64,000 nt of DNA from Palaemon carinicauda (taxonomy: Eukaryota > Arthropoda > Malacostraca > Decapoda > Palaemonidae). The translations under genes were made by a program, and so were the position numbers. Positions 31,141 through 45,151 of the stretch are shown here, in pieces. The notes under the pieces were generated by a model. That model did no database searches. It saw nothing but the letters and a program-made list of their open reading frames with translations, and was not told where the DNA came from. The stretch spans positions 87,572,435 through 87,636,434 of the forward strand of contig NC_090728.1 in the NCBI RefSeq assembly GCF_036898095.1. The letters run 5' to 3'. How positions within the stretch are numbered: the stretch's first letter is position 1; each line of letters begins with the position of its first letter.

Positions 31141-32326
31141 CTAGTAGCCATGATCAGTATTTCCCGCTAGTCTTTTCAATTCCAAGTCAAAAGCATTGCA
31201 GTCTCTAGAATTTACTATATGGTTACTTGGTCTGTTTAACTTTGTGCAGTTTATACACTTTGACACTTCCGAATTACACTCTCTGGTGGAGTGTCTCCCT
31301 GAACATTTCCCGCAGACTTTATTTTCATCCTTAAACTTGCAATATTTTTTCAAAATGTCCGTACCTCTGACAGGGGTAGCAGGTGATCACGTGGTACCTA
31401 TCACGTATGTTATAGATACCCCATCGTAACGAAACTTATTCTCTATTATCATGAATAGCCCTCCGAACTTCAGGATCACATTTCAGCACATGGTGGGTGA
31501 TCCGCAACCCCCCCCCCCCCCCCCGGAGTTATTTTTCTTCAGTACTACACTTATTTTATCTTCTATATTTTGGATATGGTCCAGGCAGCGATTTCTTTGA
31601 ATCAAAGGATTTACTACATCATCTTCATCATTGTATACATTACATATCATTATTTTGGGTTTTAGTTTTCCGATTTTTCTCGTTTCAGTGTCAGCCACCA
31701 ATGTCTGAATTTTATTTGCTGCCTCTTCTCTGATCATATTGTTTGCAAAGTTTAGAACAACATTTCCATTCGTAGTTGACCTCGTGTTAAGTATAGGAAT
31801 GTCTTTAAGTGCTTGCTCAACCTCACGTTTTCTTTCAGTAATTTTAGTTGTTGTATTTGTTGATTTAATTATCAACAGATTTTTTTCCTTAACTTTGTCA
31901 GCAAATGTCGGTTTCTCCAGTTTTGGGTCTATCAATGTTTGAATTGTTGTTTTAATTGATTCCATATTCATGGCAAGAATTTTAACTTTCTCAGCAAGGT
32001 CGGTGATCTGGGTGGAATTTGCTGAGTCTGCGCCAAGGTCCGCAAGTTTGTTTTCCAAGTCATCTATTTTCGCATCTTGTTTGTTCAGGGCCAGATTTCT
32101 CATGTTAGCATCTTCCTTTAATTTTCATATTACTAAATTGTGTTGTCTGGCATCTGGTACGCAGTGAGGGCTTAACCAATCTAGGCTATTCCGGTCAATA
32201 TCACTGATGGTTGTCACTATGTGCACACATCTCTTATGGTAGTCTTTTGCATTCACATGCTATCTTTTTTTTCCAATCTCCATCCGTTTCATTACATTTC
32301 AAGCAGATATAGTTAGAAGCAGACAT
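31141..32326 (-). pseudogene. LINE ORF1: PHD-like finger, coiled coil and zinc knuckles
   Basis: ORF1 protein binds the element RNA. The ATG near 32326 starts MSASNYICLKCNETDGDWKK with C..C and later W, C and H residues of a PHD-like finger, broken by frameshifts near 32230. From 32103 the frame is open: a coiled-coil-like segment (KIDDLENKLADLG, LAEKVKILAMNMESI), a basic central domain and ISVVLKKNN. A C-homopolymer near 31507-31522 breaks the frame. Then come CCHC-type knuckles at 31420-31141 (CGKCSGRHSTREC and CINCTK...SRDC). The stop at 31141-31143 overlaps the ATG of ORF2. Confidence 0.8.
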
Positions 32327-32340
32327 GGTTTACTGTTTCT

Positions 32341-33000
32341 TATCACTTATGTTTTGCCATAAGACTAACCAATATCTTTTCAATGATATTCTAGGCGAGA
32401 AACACAAAGCTAAAACATGACTCAGGGCATGAATAGCAGAGCTCAACACAACACGTTGTCACCCATCTGCCAGATTGGCATCTTAATTTTGTATATAGTT
32501 CTAATTTTCATTTGTTGTGGAAATGTACAGTTAATTCCTGTACCTGTTTTTAAGATCCTTGGCTGTATCTTTAGTTATCCCGTTTTCAGAGTGCTTTCTG
32601 TTTTCCCCGCCTTTAAGTTTTCTTTGGACCACTTATTTCATGCATAGTTAGTCTCACCTGGTCCTCTACTGTTATAAGTGTCCTATTGGAGTAGCTGTCT
32701 TCTTATTCTTCAGTTTTTGTAATGTATTAATGTTATTTTATATAAATTTTGAGTGAACCTTGGTGAAATTGGTAATGTGATTTATATTTAAAATTTAGTA
32801 TATTAAGGTTATTGATTTGGTTATTTGTGTGGTGCAGGATTGTTTGAGTGTTTTCTGGTTTATATCGGTAAGAAAGGGATTAACGTAATTATGTAAACTG
32901 TTTCATTATTAAAGTGTTAAATTTTGTTCTGTTTTGAAATTAAACCTTTCATTAATTATTTTATGTGACCTATGGAACTTATTATTCTCTGAACCTCGGC
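32341..33000. other. Unclassified AT-rich segment upstream of the LINE
   Basis: Some of this is probably the 5' UTR of LINE copy 1. I find no coding similarity or repeat in the rest. Confidence 0.4.
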
Positions 33001-33996
33001 CATAAAGCCGTCACAACGTCCACACTCTAGCGAAACTAGATTGCGATGACGGAAGATAGGGTTGTCGCCTGGGCTGGCGGCACTCAGGGGGAAGGAACGG
33101 TTTATCCTCATTTCTCTAAAAGAGAAGCGTATCAAATTACACTAGTAATTCTAGGAGATATCTATATCTCCGACCGAATTAATAAAAACGATACATGAGG
33201 GTAAACGGGGGAAAACGTAACTAAATTATACTAAAACGAGTTACGCTAGTCTAACCCGAGTCGGGATCTCGGCTACGCTAGTACCACCAAGGCCTTATCG
33301 TATACGATAGAAACGTTTATTCGGAAGAGGAAATATTACATGTTTAAAGCTTATCTTCACTAGTATAATTTTACCTAACTAGCTAGGACTTCTTTATAGC
33401 CAATTACCGGGAACGTCGTACTACTAACTAAATAAAGCATTTATGGGGTACGACAGCTGTCTTAAAAAGGCCGCCTCCGGGGATGGCAGTGCTCTGCTTA
33501 ACACCCCTAAATTATGTTAATTTAACTGTGAGAAAGGAGCCAAAAATTATGCACAGGAAAGATTACATAATCAACTTTCCAGAGGATGAAGATTCTGGAG
33601 ATTGCATGATAATATTCCTTGAAAACAGTAACAACACCGAGAGCGACGTGGGAGAGCACCGTGCTTAAATGGCTACGTTAAAAGGAATAATACGCCGTAG
33701 TAGTACTGGGAGGGGATCCACTGGGTATCCTTGTTAATGGCTCCCCTTCATTTTCGCCACTCTTCTCCCTCAAAGCGTAAAATCTATTCGGGGTGAAGAT
33801 TGCCATGTGTCGTATCAAGAAATACATCCCCTGATTTTATGCGATATCCTTAAGTTATATTAAGGATACTCGCGCCAGGAGTTATAATTCTGGGAATCTG
33901 TGATTAATTCTCTGGGAGTATCACTGTAGCCAGATATCCCTTAGAAAGCTGCCTAAAGGAACCTTCCATCAGGACGACATGGCTGAGCCCCAAAAA
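33001..33996 (-). mobile_element. DIRS family B, isolated 5' end (left terminal repeat and leader)
   Basis: On the minus strand this begins at 33996 with a left tip (TTTTTTGGGGCTCAGCCATG), equivalent to 48541 in B4. It continues through the shared terminal repeat (CGCGAGTATCC, complement of GGATACTCGCGCCAGGAG) and then into leader sequence homologous to 48870-49150 of B4. A short ORF MQSPESSSSGKLIM (ATG at 33607) aligns with MLSPTSSASDKLSIIS in B4. A later block (GACGTTCCCGG preceded by TTTAGTTAG) is also shared. Homology fades at about 33000. Gag and later genes are absent here. Confidence 0.75.
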
Positions 33997-34500
33997 ATGC
34001 AATATTGTTGTAATTGTTACCATGGTTTAGAACACACGTTGGCTGTATATTCTCGTGAAAAAGGGCTGATTCCAGTTATTTCATAAGTACTCAGCAAATA
34101 TATATAGTAAGTTAGTACTGATTAAATGGTTAAGAGACACTATAACTTCATAGTTGTATTTATTTATATTATTATACGACCCAAGGAAGTGCATAGTGAT
34201 TGTCAAGGAGAATTATGTAAAAGCTACAGTACAGCGACCTGTTAGTTTGCTGGGATGTTAAGTGTCCTAAGTTGTAGAATCCCCCATTACATTACTTCAT
34301 TCAGTCCGTTGGCTCTTTCCCAAACATTACACAGTCAACCTCACCATGGTTTTATAAGTTAACCAATCACTGACTGGTGGTTTCACACATGTAATGCGAC
34401 CCCTTTAACATATCACCTGTTCATTGTTGTACTATCACAGATAACATGACAAAGGAAACTCATTGGTTTAGTTTATCATCATTGCATTATGTAAGTCAAC

Positions 34501-34569
<69 letters not shown>

Positions 34570-35191
34570 CTAGGCGAATGCCGCCAAAGGACGACGGCCG
34601 CATCACAAGTTAAGCGATTTTATCACAAAACGAATATTTACTCATGTCTTTGAAATGGAGATTAATAACTAATAATTAAATCTCACAGAAGTGTAAAGAA
34701 TATATATCTGAGAAAAATTGTTGAAAATTAAAAATTATAAACACAAGTAAAGATCTTTTTGGTTTTTTTATGGATTAATAAAATAGTTTTTGATGCATTT
34801 TAATTTTTTTCTTGTCATAATGCTAGCAAAATTAGTGAACGATAATATGAAAATTTACAATGAATATACAAGAAATAAGTGTGTGTTTATATGCGTATTT
34901 GTAAGTGTGAATTTGCATACGCACACTCCGGCCAACACTATGATTACCTACTATCATTACCGACCTTATGAAACAAGAAAAAAAAAAGGGATAACCATAT
35001 GTAAAAAGATATATAAAAACTATTCATATTTGTGTGCTACATATTTAAATACTTCAGTTTTATTTATACATCGTTTCCAGATCCCTTTACAGATAGATTC
35101 GTTCGTACTCGTAAATTTTACCGATTGCGTTTAGATAATCTTGAATATAATTTTGTCAAGCCGGTCCCTGATAGGTCTCTATGAAATGCTT
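33997..35191. other. Unclassified AT-rich stretch with (AG)n
   Basis: No coding similarity recognised. It holds a long AG microsatellite (34505-34567). The small ORFs here are AT-rich and have no family signature. Confidence 0.45.
34505..34567. repeat. (AG)n microsatellite
   Basis: About 31 uninterrupted AG units. Confidence 0.97.
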
Positions 35192-36024
35192 AAGAATTTG
35201 TATGGTGTGAAATTTATACCAACAAGACGGCTGAATCAAGATGTGCTTGAAGACTATTTTTGGTTGCATACGCCAGATGAATGGGCCTTATGAAAATCAA
35301 AATTCAGTAAACTTTAAATGTTGCTTACGGAAGTATTTGCTAGGAAAAGACATTTCTCTATTATGTGAAAAGACTCCCACTAAATTCAAAGAAGAATTTA
35401 ATATTCTGAAACACCAAATGGAAACTCCAGCAAGTGCAATGCAAAACAGCGAGAGAGAACTATCCGCAGAATTATGCCTGACAAGTTATTTTTTCAGAAC
35501 AGTGGAATGTGATTTTGAAAATGAAGATGAAAATGAGGAAATAGTAGATTTCAGTAAAGAACCTGACAATGAGACTAAGAAATATAAAAGACTGATATCT
35601 GAAGTAATAGAGGAAAAATCTCTTCGGTACATTGGTGGTTATATTGTGAAAAAAGTTTGCATTGAAATATCCACATTTAGGAGTTAATGCAACAGAGGTC
35701 AATGGAAACGTAAAATCCTGGCTTTGCACCATTAACAGAGGCCGACTTTATGCCCCCTTCGATGAGTTCATGTCCCAGTTACCTATAATGAGATAAATTT
35801 TCATAGCTGCTCATGGTCACTCTTTAAGAGAAGGTAAAGACTGCATAAAGTCACTAACTTTTGAAATGGAGTTATCAGGAGTCGATCGTCCCAAAGATGT
35901 GATAGAATTTTTTGCTAAAATCTCTGTGTTTTTTAGAATGAGACATTTGAACAAAGATATTGTAATAAAGAAGAAGAAAAATAAAGAATGCCGTAACATG
36001 GGAAAAAAGTTAAAGAAATTGTAA
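35192..36024 (+). pseudogene. P-element/THAP9-like transposase, C-terminal fragment
   Basis: The reading from 35192 gives YGVKFIPTRRLNQDVLEDYF. A +1 shift near 35258 continues as GCIRQMNGPYENQNSVNFKC and CLRKYLLGKD, matching the P-element/THAP9 signature (tRLNQD.LE..F..IR..GG, then FK.rLRK..lG). The 35241-35687 frame continues to KSLRYIGGYIVKKV, where the family has a Y-I-(A/G)-G-Y-I motif. A shift near 35675 leads to GRLYAPFDEFMSQLPI, HGHSLREGKDCIKSLTFEME and a Lys-rich C-terminus ending at 36024. The THAP domain and catalytic core are not found upstream. I infer a decayed P-superfamily DNA transposon. Confidence 0.75.
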
Positions 36025-36576
36025 ATATGTTAACTATGTATGTTTGTTTATTGTGACAATTAAAACTACAATAAAATATAAAATTAAAATTGTTTTGCTT
36101 TTGTTCCTGTCAATTGTCAGAATCATACATATGGTTCTTGTTAATGGCTACCTCATTTCTCTCATGTCAGTGCTTGGTGTTTCCCTTATGATCAAATTGC
36201 TTACTTATAAACAAAGAGACCCAAATGCATGTGGAAACTTTACCTGAGGCTTAGTTTTACTGAAGGAGTAAGGATTTAGCCGCGAGAGAAAGAATGGTTT
36301 AGCTCTTATCTCTTTAGTACGATTATGTACTTATAAACGAAAATAACGAACAAAAAAGTTTTAACCTGAGCAGAGAAGGGAAAAGAAAGAAAGATGAGTA
36401 CCAGGAGCAGGTAGGCAAAGAAAAATAATGGGGGAACGGAATTAAGTGTACTGTACTTGTCAATACTTAGTGCTGACCAACCTCACCTGTCTCGGGGGGC
36501 CCACGTGATGACATGCGCGGAATATGGCTTATTTTCGTCTCTCGGTAACTTGACCCGTCTAATCTATGGGTCCTGC
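36025..36576. other. Unclassified stretch
   Basis: No gene, repeat or element signature recognised between the P-like fragment and LINE copy 2. Confidence 0.4.
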
Positions 36577-38727
<2,151 letters not shown>

Positions 38728-39131
38728 TGTGATGATTCCTTTGGTTTTTCGTGTAATAAAGCTTCGCAATAAATCTTCTTATTAATTGTCTAGTATTTTT
38801 ACCTTTACTAACTATTAATTAATTGTATTTTAGTCCATTCTTATTTAATACTTAATGAGCTTCTCAGGAACTAATCTAAGAAAAGTTACGTGGGCGAGGG
38901 ATACTCGTTGCCGAATTTTTCATTTACTAGGACAAGAAGGTTGAACACTCACGTACAATGCAGTTTAAAAAAAAAAATGGGTTTTACATAAATCTGTAGC
39001 GTTGAATTCAGAAGTCTTGACACTGGCTGAAGAATTAGGTGTTTCCTGGTTTTAATTGAGCCTATACGTCAATCGTAGGCCATCTGCCGTCGCTGAAGTA
39101 GGAGCCTCCGTCAAGTGTTGGGAAGGCTAGT
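38728..39131 (-). repeat. 3' LTR of the Gypsy element (shared 404 bp)
   Basis: Nearly identical to 46673-47076. In element orientation it ends ...GGAATCATCACA at 38728, a proper CA end. Its 5' boundary probably extends past 39131, because no TG start and no polypurine tract is seen at 39131. An A-run (38966-38976) is conserved in both copies. Confidence 0.85.
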
Positions 39132-39772
39132 GCGATGTTCTAATCGCCATGGTCATTCTGGGACGTCATGCTAAGCACACACAGTCTATCGGTGCGGGCG
39201 TAATAGTTCTGTTCGTCGTCCTTCGTTTCAAGGGATAAATGGTTCCCCTTAATTCCTTGGCTGCTAAACGGTCCTGAATATATGCTGTTCTTCAGGTATT
39301 GTATGTGCAGCTATAACTCGTGATTCACCTCGAGTCCGGCAAGTTAAAGTAGGTCTTTAGACCTAGTATACTAAGTGACTTTCTGGGAAGAAATTTCTTG
39401 GTTTTTACACCTCCTTTCGTCCTAGTCCCATGAGTCATTTGGAGAAGGGAACAGGACGCCGGGGATGTTATTGAAAATATCATAAGAGTCAGAGCAATTC
39501 TACGAAAACAACCTCCTAAATCCTTGTTCGCTCTCATGTCACTCTACAATACTTTCTATATCTTTACAATTACTATTAATTGCATTTGTCTCTCTATTTC
39601 TTATTAACTAATAAAATTCATGACTAAATGCATCAAAATTCATGAATAAATGCATCAATAATATACATAAACCTTCTGCATATGAAATTTATCTAAACAA
39701 ATCATTTGTCTGACACCACTCGGCCAGCTACTAGGATTCTTATAGAATCCCCATACAACAAAAACAATAAAC
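39132..39772 (-). other. Region between shared LTR sequence and env: rest of 3' LTR and/or 3' UTR
   Basis: No gene signature. Because the 5' LTR copy at the right end stops abruptly at 47076, this segment may contain LTR sequence lost from the other copy. Confidence 0.45.
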
Positions 39773-41385
39773 TTATTCCTTAGGTTTCCTAGTAATAACT
39801 ACCAGTAACTCATTAATCCTTTCCAACTTTTTGAAAACCAAATACTTCACCACATTATAGGTTACCACAGTAATAAGCACAATCAAAAATACATTACACT
39901 TAGTTAGAAATGGTGCAACATCTTTCTTGTATAACAGAACATAATCATTATCAAGTGGCATTGCCACGTTTTCTACATTTATTAATTTGTCTAGCTTAAA
40001 ATGGTTAATCTTGGTTTCATAACTCTTTGCAATGGAAGACTGATCTTGGTACATAATAGAGATAATCAGGAATTACTACAGAGCAAGAATCTGTAAATGA
40101 TTTCACGTTTTCTGTCTGAAATGTTTGAGTCTTCCCATTACAAGTAACTTCTGCAGTTTTAGTGTTTTGAACATAAACAAAGATTTAATTACCTAAATGT
40201 AATGCCCTGTATGGCAAACTGAAAGTTTCAAATTTACACGCTCTCATCAATTCATAATTCTCAAAGAAAATACCTTGTATACATTGTAAATTGTTTATGG
40301 GTTGTTTAATTTGCACAAAATTACACATGGATTGACTTTCACTTATCAACACACATTGTTCTAGTTCACCTTCCTCTAAAATAATCATCAACAATTTATT
40401 CATATCCAATGCTAGACTAACCTTGGGATGGTTCCAAATCACTGTTGCATTATCTATTTTAACTGGGAAAGGATGTATTGTAGATAGGTCAAATAAGTTC
40501 ATACCCTTAAAAGGTATCAATACCAACAAATACCCTTTTATTACCTTCACAGTTGACATAGTATAGTACCAAAATATATCTTCTATCAAAGGCTTGGAAT
40601 GGCTATTTACTATACACCAATCTATGCTTTCTTTCAAAGTTTTTGGAGAAATGATAGCAGGGCTAGGTATTCCTTTTTGTGCATTTAATATTCTGTTCAC
40701 GGATTCCTTATGATCACTAATCTCAATTTCCACTTCATGAATTATCTTAAAAACTTATTCTAGGTCATCTATCTTGTTAAAAACATTTACATCAATTTGA
40801 TTAATAAATTCCACCATCTTTTTTATGTTTTCTACATTCTTATTATTTTCTAGTAGAGTACTTATAAGATTACCCTTCTGGTTAGCCCATTTCTCAATTA
40901 GTTCTACACGATCAGTTAAATCCCTAACATCGCTTTCTGTAGCTACTCCAAACAAAAAACAAAGCACTAAATGCACTACCTACAAAAGGTAATAAAGATA
41001 TCTTGTTTCTTTGAGGCCTGACAATGTCTTCAATTTTACCTTGTAAGTTTCTTAATAATTCTACAAAGGCGGGATCACTATGGGTTAGTATGCACATTCG
41101 TATTTCTTTAACTGTTTCAAATGTTCTCCCCTTTCTAATATTGAATTGACATTGATCTTCACTAGAGCAAAATCCGTTAACAGTTCACCTTTTAATATCT
41201 ATTTCGCAAGTGACACCGACCACTAGGGGTAGGATCAGAAGGAAGTTTTTCCACCACTTCCTGTAGAAGTTGAGAGGACCATGGATTAGTTTTACAGCCT
41301 TTATATGACTCCAATGGGCATACCTTACATATAAACTCTGTTCATGTATCAGTTTAAATTTATTATTCTTTTCCCTTTCTAACAC
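39773..41385 (-). pseudogene. env: Envelope-like (baculovirus F/errantivirus type) gene, broken
   Basis: The third gene of the Gypsy element. In errantiviruses such proteins sit on the cell or particle membrane and mediate fusion. The N-terminal ORF (41385-41185) has a hydrophobic signal-like segment (FLLILPLVVGVTC). A Cys-containing segment and a basic RPQR site follow. About 20 residues later, across a frameshift, is FGVATESDVRDL, the block that follows the fusion peptide in F-type proteins, with a heptad-like region after it (40976-40755). The 40733-40185 ORF holds the Cys-rich ectodomain. The last ORF (40054-39773) has a membrane anchor (VFLIVLITVVTYNVVKYLVF) and a short basic tail. There are at least four frame breaks, so it is a relic. 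The assignment is by motif and position. Confidence 0.75.
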
Positions 41386-41504
41386 TCGTTAAGGACCTTC
41401 AAATTTGGGAGACACCTTTCATTCGGTCCTTCCTTTATATGTACCTTTATATATACTTGTGAGCCTAACTTCAGGTCAGTATTGGAACTAGTTGTTTCAT
41501 AGTA

Positions 41505-42503
41505 TTACTTATTTACCTGTTGCCCTTTTTCTAGAGATTGTCTGGTCTGTCTTATTATTTGAAAGGTTCTTAGCAGTATCCAAGCTACATAGTCCTGGTA
41601 ATCATATGTGCGCCTAGGAGGTTTTGCGTCATCTAACAATGAGTTAGGCAGTCTTTCCTGATAACGATAAAGCAAAACGTGTGGGGTTTCTCCTACCGTC
41701 TCATTCACTGTGTTATTCAAAGTAAACTGAACATCCTCTAAAGCTATATCCCAATCTTCTGTAGTTGGACTAATGATAGTTTGCAGTACATCCAGTATCT
41801 TCTTATTTGCCCTTTCTACTGTCCCATTTGAACTCGGCTTATAAGGGGTTATCTCACATTTCTTAATCTCAAAAAATTTACAAAGCCTTTTCATTACTTT
41901 ACTAGTAAACTCGGGTGCATTGTCCGACAAAAGTACCTCTGGACACGAATGTCTTGTGAGTATTCTGGTCTTTAAATCTTCTGCAACCGAAACAGCAGTT
42001 CTATCTCTAATTGGAACAATTTCTAAGTACCGAGTCAAATAATCAATGAAAACCAGCATATACATATTCTTCTCAAAGTTTTTGGAAAGGGTCCCATATG
42101 ATCCATCTGAACTACCTCAAAAGGGTTTAAATTACTAGAATATTTTTCTAAAGGAGCTCTGACATTTACATGACCTTTATGCCTATTACAAGTTTGACAT
42201 TCATTTACAAACTCCTTTGCTTCTTCACTGCACTTAGTCCAAAAATAATTCCTACTTATTGTTCTCAGTCTTTTTGATTCCTGGATGTCCTGCCAACTTG
42301 TAGGAATGTGTTATAGCTAATGCATCCTTAGTCAGTGTGTCAGGTATATATAGTCTAAAACAAGCTCTCCTATCCTTAGCTTTCTTATAAAATATCCCAT
42401 TTATTAATTCAAAATCTGACCTACAATTTTCATCTTGTTGCAAATCTCCTATTATTTTCCTGGTACTTGCTTGTTTCCCTTGTTCTATTTTTACTCTCTC
42501 CAA
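41505..42503 (-). pseudogene. pol: Integrase of the Gypsy element
   Basis: Integrates the cDNA. The N-terminal zinc-binding part is at 42503-42252 (ITHSYKLAGHPGIKKT with the His residues). The Cys pair lies in the poorly open 42251-42066 region. The catalytic core at 42065-41505 shows all three acidic residues: VFIDYLTRY (Asp), LLSDNAPEF (Asp) and SSNGTVERANKKI (Glu), with the usual spacing. A stop or frameshift separates the two parts. The C-terminal region ends QSLEKGQQVNK. Confidence 0.88.
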
Positions 42504-42744
42504 ATCTAAGTCTACAACCTGACAGCTGAAACAAAAAGTGTTAGTCGTGATAATTCTTTCAGTATCCTCTTGTGCTCTAGATAATCCATCTGCTAAAGTA
42601 TCAAACTTACCTGGAATGTATCTAAATTCTGGAGCAAACTCTAGTACACCAATAAACCATCGATTAAACTTTAAGTTATTAGTGAAAGCTCTCTTTTTAA
42701 ATAGGCCACAGATGGGTTTATGATCAGTAAGTACATTTACTTTG

Positions 42745-44627
42745 TCATAACAAAATGTGCCGAAACTTTCTCAGTGCCCAATAAATGGCTAAACATTCCT
42801 TTTCTGTGGTATTGTAATTTCGTTCGGCCGCATTTAAGACTCTATTTGCATAATATACTACCCTCATTCTGGGTTTTGCTTTCTGTAAAAAAACTGCTCC
42901 TATTCCTGTATTTGAAGCATCACATGCTAAGTAAAACTGCTTGTTAAAGTCTGGATACACTAAGATAGGATCTCGGATTAATTTCTCTTTCAATTCTTGA
43001 AAAGCCTCCTCTTGCTCTGCTTTCCATTCAAACTTTACATCCTTCTTAGTTGATTCTGTCAATGGTTTAGCTATAGTTGCCAAATTTTTGACAAATGGTC
43101 TATAGTATCCTATCATTCCTAAAAATCTTCTTACACCTTTCAGATTTTGTGGGGCAGGATATTCCACAATAGCCTTTATTTTCCCTTCTTTCATGCGCAA
43201 TCCATCAGCACTGATCACATGTCCTAAATATTCTAAGATTTCCTCAAGAATTGACATTTCTTAATCTTTATCTTTAATCCTGCCTGTCTTAATCGTTCTA
43301 AAACGATTTCTATTGTTCTGAAATGGCTCTCCATATCTCTGCTAAATATAATGACATCATCTAAATACACTGACACATTCTCTATGTCTCCTAAGATCTG
43401 TAACATCAACCTTACAAAAGTCAATGGAGCTGATGTTAATCCAAATGGCATTACCTGAAATTCTAAATGTTCTTTATGTGTGCTGAAGGCAGTTAATGGC
43501 TTAGATTCTTCGTCTAAAGGTACTTGCCAATATCCACTTAGTAGATCTAAGGATAAGATCTTTGCTCCTCCTAATTGAGCCAAAACATCATTTATTACAG
43601 GCATGGGCATTCTATCAAGAACTGTGTTCGCGTTCAACTTGCGATAATCAATCACTAATCTGTGACTTTCATCTTTCTTTGGAATTAACAACATGGGAGA
43701 ATTATAAGGTGATTTAGAGGGTACGACCACTCCTTCTTCCTTCATTTCTTCTATCATTTTATCTACTATTGGACGTTGGCTGATAGGTAATCTATAATTA
43801 GGAATGAAAAAGAGTTTGGCTCCATCATCTAGGACTATCTTATGTCTTAACACCTCGGTCCTACCTAACCTATCACCCGTAGTTGCCATGCCCTGTCTAT
43901 ATTTATTTAAGGTTTCTATTAATCTTTTCCTGTACTCAGGAAAATCTGTGTTATCTATCTCCCTATCTATCCCCGCATCAATGTTTCCTATGGTAAAGAA
44001 TGATTCCTCCTCTAACGGAATCATCTTATGTGTAACTTTTATTCCTGTACAAAATTCGGTACCCGTTAACAAATGGAGTCTTTTATCAGTATAATTCATG
44101 AAATATGTGGTACAGGCTAATCCCTCCATCTGAACTAATGAATTATCCATTCTGACATATTTTGGCAATCTTTCTGGGGTCAATATTACATCATTATTTG
44201 TGTGTAGGCGGGTTATTAAATATACCCTAGTAAGAGTATTGGGCAGTAGTACTACATCTCTAGCTAACCTAAAACTTATTTTGTTCTCATCTGCTATGCT
44301 TATCAGACTTATTGCCCCAGTTTGTACTTGAGTACAAAAACATGAATCTTCATCTCCTCCGTTATGAGATTCTGTTTCTCTTAAGAGTCTTAACTCTTGT
44401 GAGTTCAATGTACCTAGCAGCAAAACTTCTTGGAATTCCTTTTCATTTTCGACATTTCCTTCCTTAGTATTTTTGCTGCCTTCACGAGAAGTAACTTCTT
44501 CCTTTCTATGTGCAATTGCTAAATTTTCTTCTTTCTCCTTTTCTTCTGATTCTACTTTGATTCCCCTTTCTGTTTCTGAACCGGAGTGTGTTTCAACTAT
44601 CAAAGCGGTCCCCTGCAAATTGACCAA
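42745..44627 (-). pseudogene. pol: Reverse transcriptase-RNase H of the Gypsy element
   Basis: The 44627-43233 ORF carries a linker and the RT fingers/palm: MLLIPKKDESHRLVIDYRKL, ILSLDLLSGYWQVPL, FGLTSAPLTFVRLM and the catalytic NVSVYLDDVIIFS. A frameshift near 43250 leads to 43257-42745: YLGHVISADGL, VRRFLGMIGYYRPFVKNLA, the RNase H start YLACDASNTGIGAVFLQ (Asp) and NTTEKECLAIYWAL (Glu). The RNase H tail continues toward 42504 in broken frames. YLDD and the RNase H residues are intact. Confidence 0.92.
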
Positions 44628-44639
44628 ATTTGTAGTGGA

Positions 44640-45130
44640 CTTGTCATCGACAAGTTGGAAACAGACTGCCTGATTATTTCCCTAAAGAATTAGTCTTCTG
44701 TCCTGACAATCAAAAACTATGCCAAAATCTTGCATTGTTTCAAAAGAAATCAAAGCTTGAGCGGGAAATGCTACTTCTTGCAAGACCAAAAATGGCCTTT
44801 GACACTTCTTCTCTAACAATTCAATGTTTAAATCTATGGCTCCTACATTGTTAACCTGATTGCCAGTTATTCCTTGAACTAATGTATCCTTACTCCTAAT
44901 CGCGGAAATAGGTATATTTAAAAAAACCAGTCAAGGTATGGAGCCCTATGAGATTTACAGTACTACTTAAATCTAACAAACTAAGACATTCTTTACCTTC
45001 TATCTTGATATCTATTTTAGGTAACGATTGCTGTCGGAAGGATAAATATGTTCCTGGCAACGTGGATGTACCTCCGCTACCTGCAACATCCTTCCATTCT
45101 TTGGTTTCCCTATTTCCTGGACTCCTTTCC
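44640..45130 (-). pseudogene. pol: Aspartic protease of the Gypsy element, decayed
   Basis: Minus-strand translation of 45020-44945 gives IKIEGKECLSLLDLSSTVNL. A retroviral-type protease has LLD-(S/T)-G-(S/A) here, so the Gly is replaced and the site is probably dead. Downstream frames contain several stops. Its position between gag and RT is as expected. Confidence 0.6.
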
Positions 45131-45151
45131 TGTTCTTCTAGTCACTTTCTG

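Larger units (their letters stand above)
27004..31151 (-). pseudogene. LINE ORF2: AP-endonuclease and reverse transcriptase
   Basis: ORF2 nicks target DNA and primes cDNA synthesis. The ATG at 31151-31149 starts MATRDVINCGYVHIQ and lies just inside the end of ORF1. Endonuclease signs are REL INEKYLDILALS-type text near 31080 and, at 30843-30454, LIICGDFNFWMDD and GHTLDLIISDD (catalytic Asp/Asn region and the conserved His later). The RT part starts at 29790 (FPKSEKIAIVKPVLK, LDYRELGSHR). It is split by the inserted element and resumes with PI, a stop, NLSFVSKVLEYVILEQL and RAAFDTDVHELLLNDLRSI (28317-28039). The thumb/C-terminal part 27678-27004 has VRDLGVFLDCNLS, RIDYCNSIYY and LHWLLIKARIELKI. 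There are several stops and frameshifts. Confidence 0.87.
26891..32340 (-). mobile_element. CR1/Jockey-type LINE copy 1, nearly full length
   Basis: A minus-strand non-LTR retrotransposon with ORF1 (about 32326-31141), ORF2 endonuclease-RT (31151-27004) and a short 3' region ending in AAGTA-like repeats (about 26891-26910), which suggests a simple-repeat tail rather than poly(A). ORF2 is interrupted by a 1.26 kb TIR element at 28356-29615. The order PHD-like finger, coiled coil, CCHC knuckles, AP-endonuclease and RT without RNase H fits the CR1/Jockey group. The exact clade needs a phylogeny. Confidence 0.85.
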
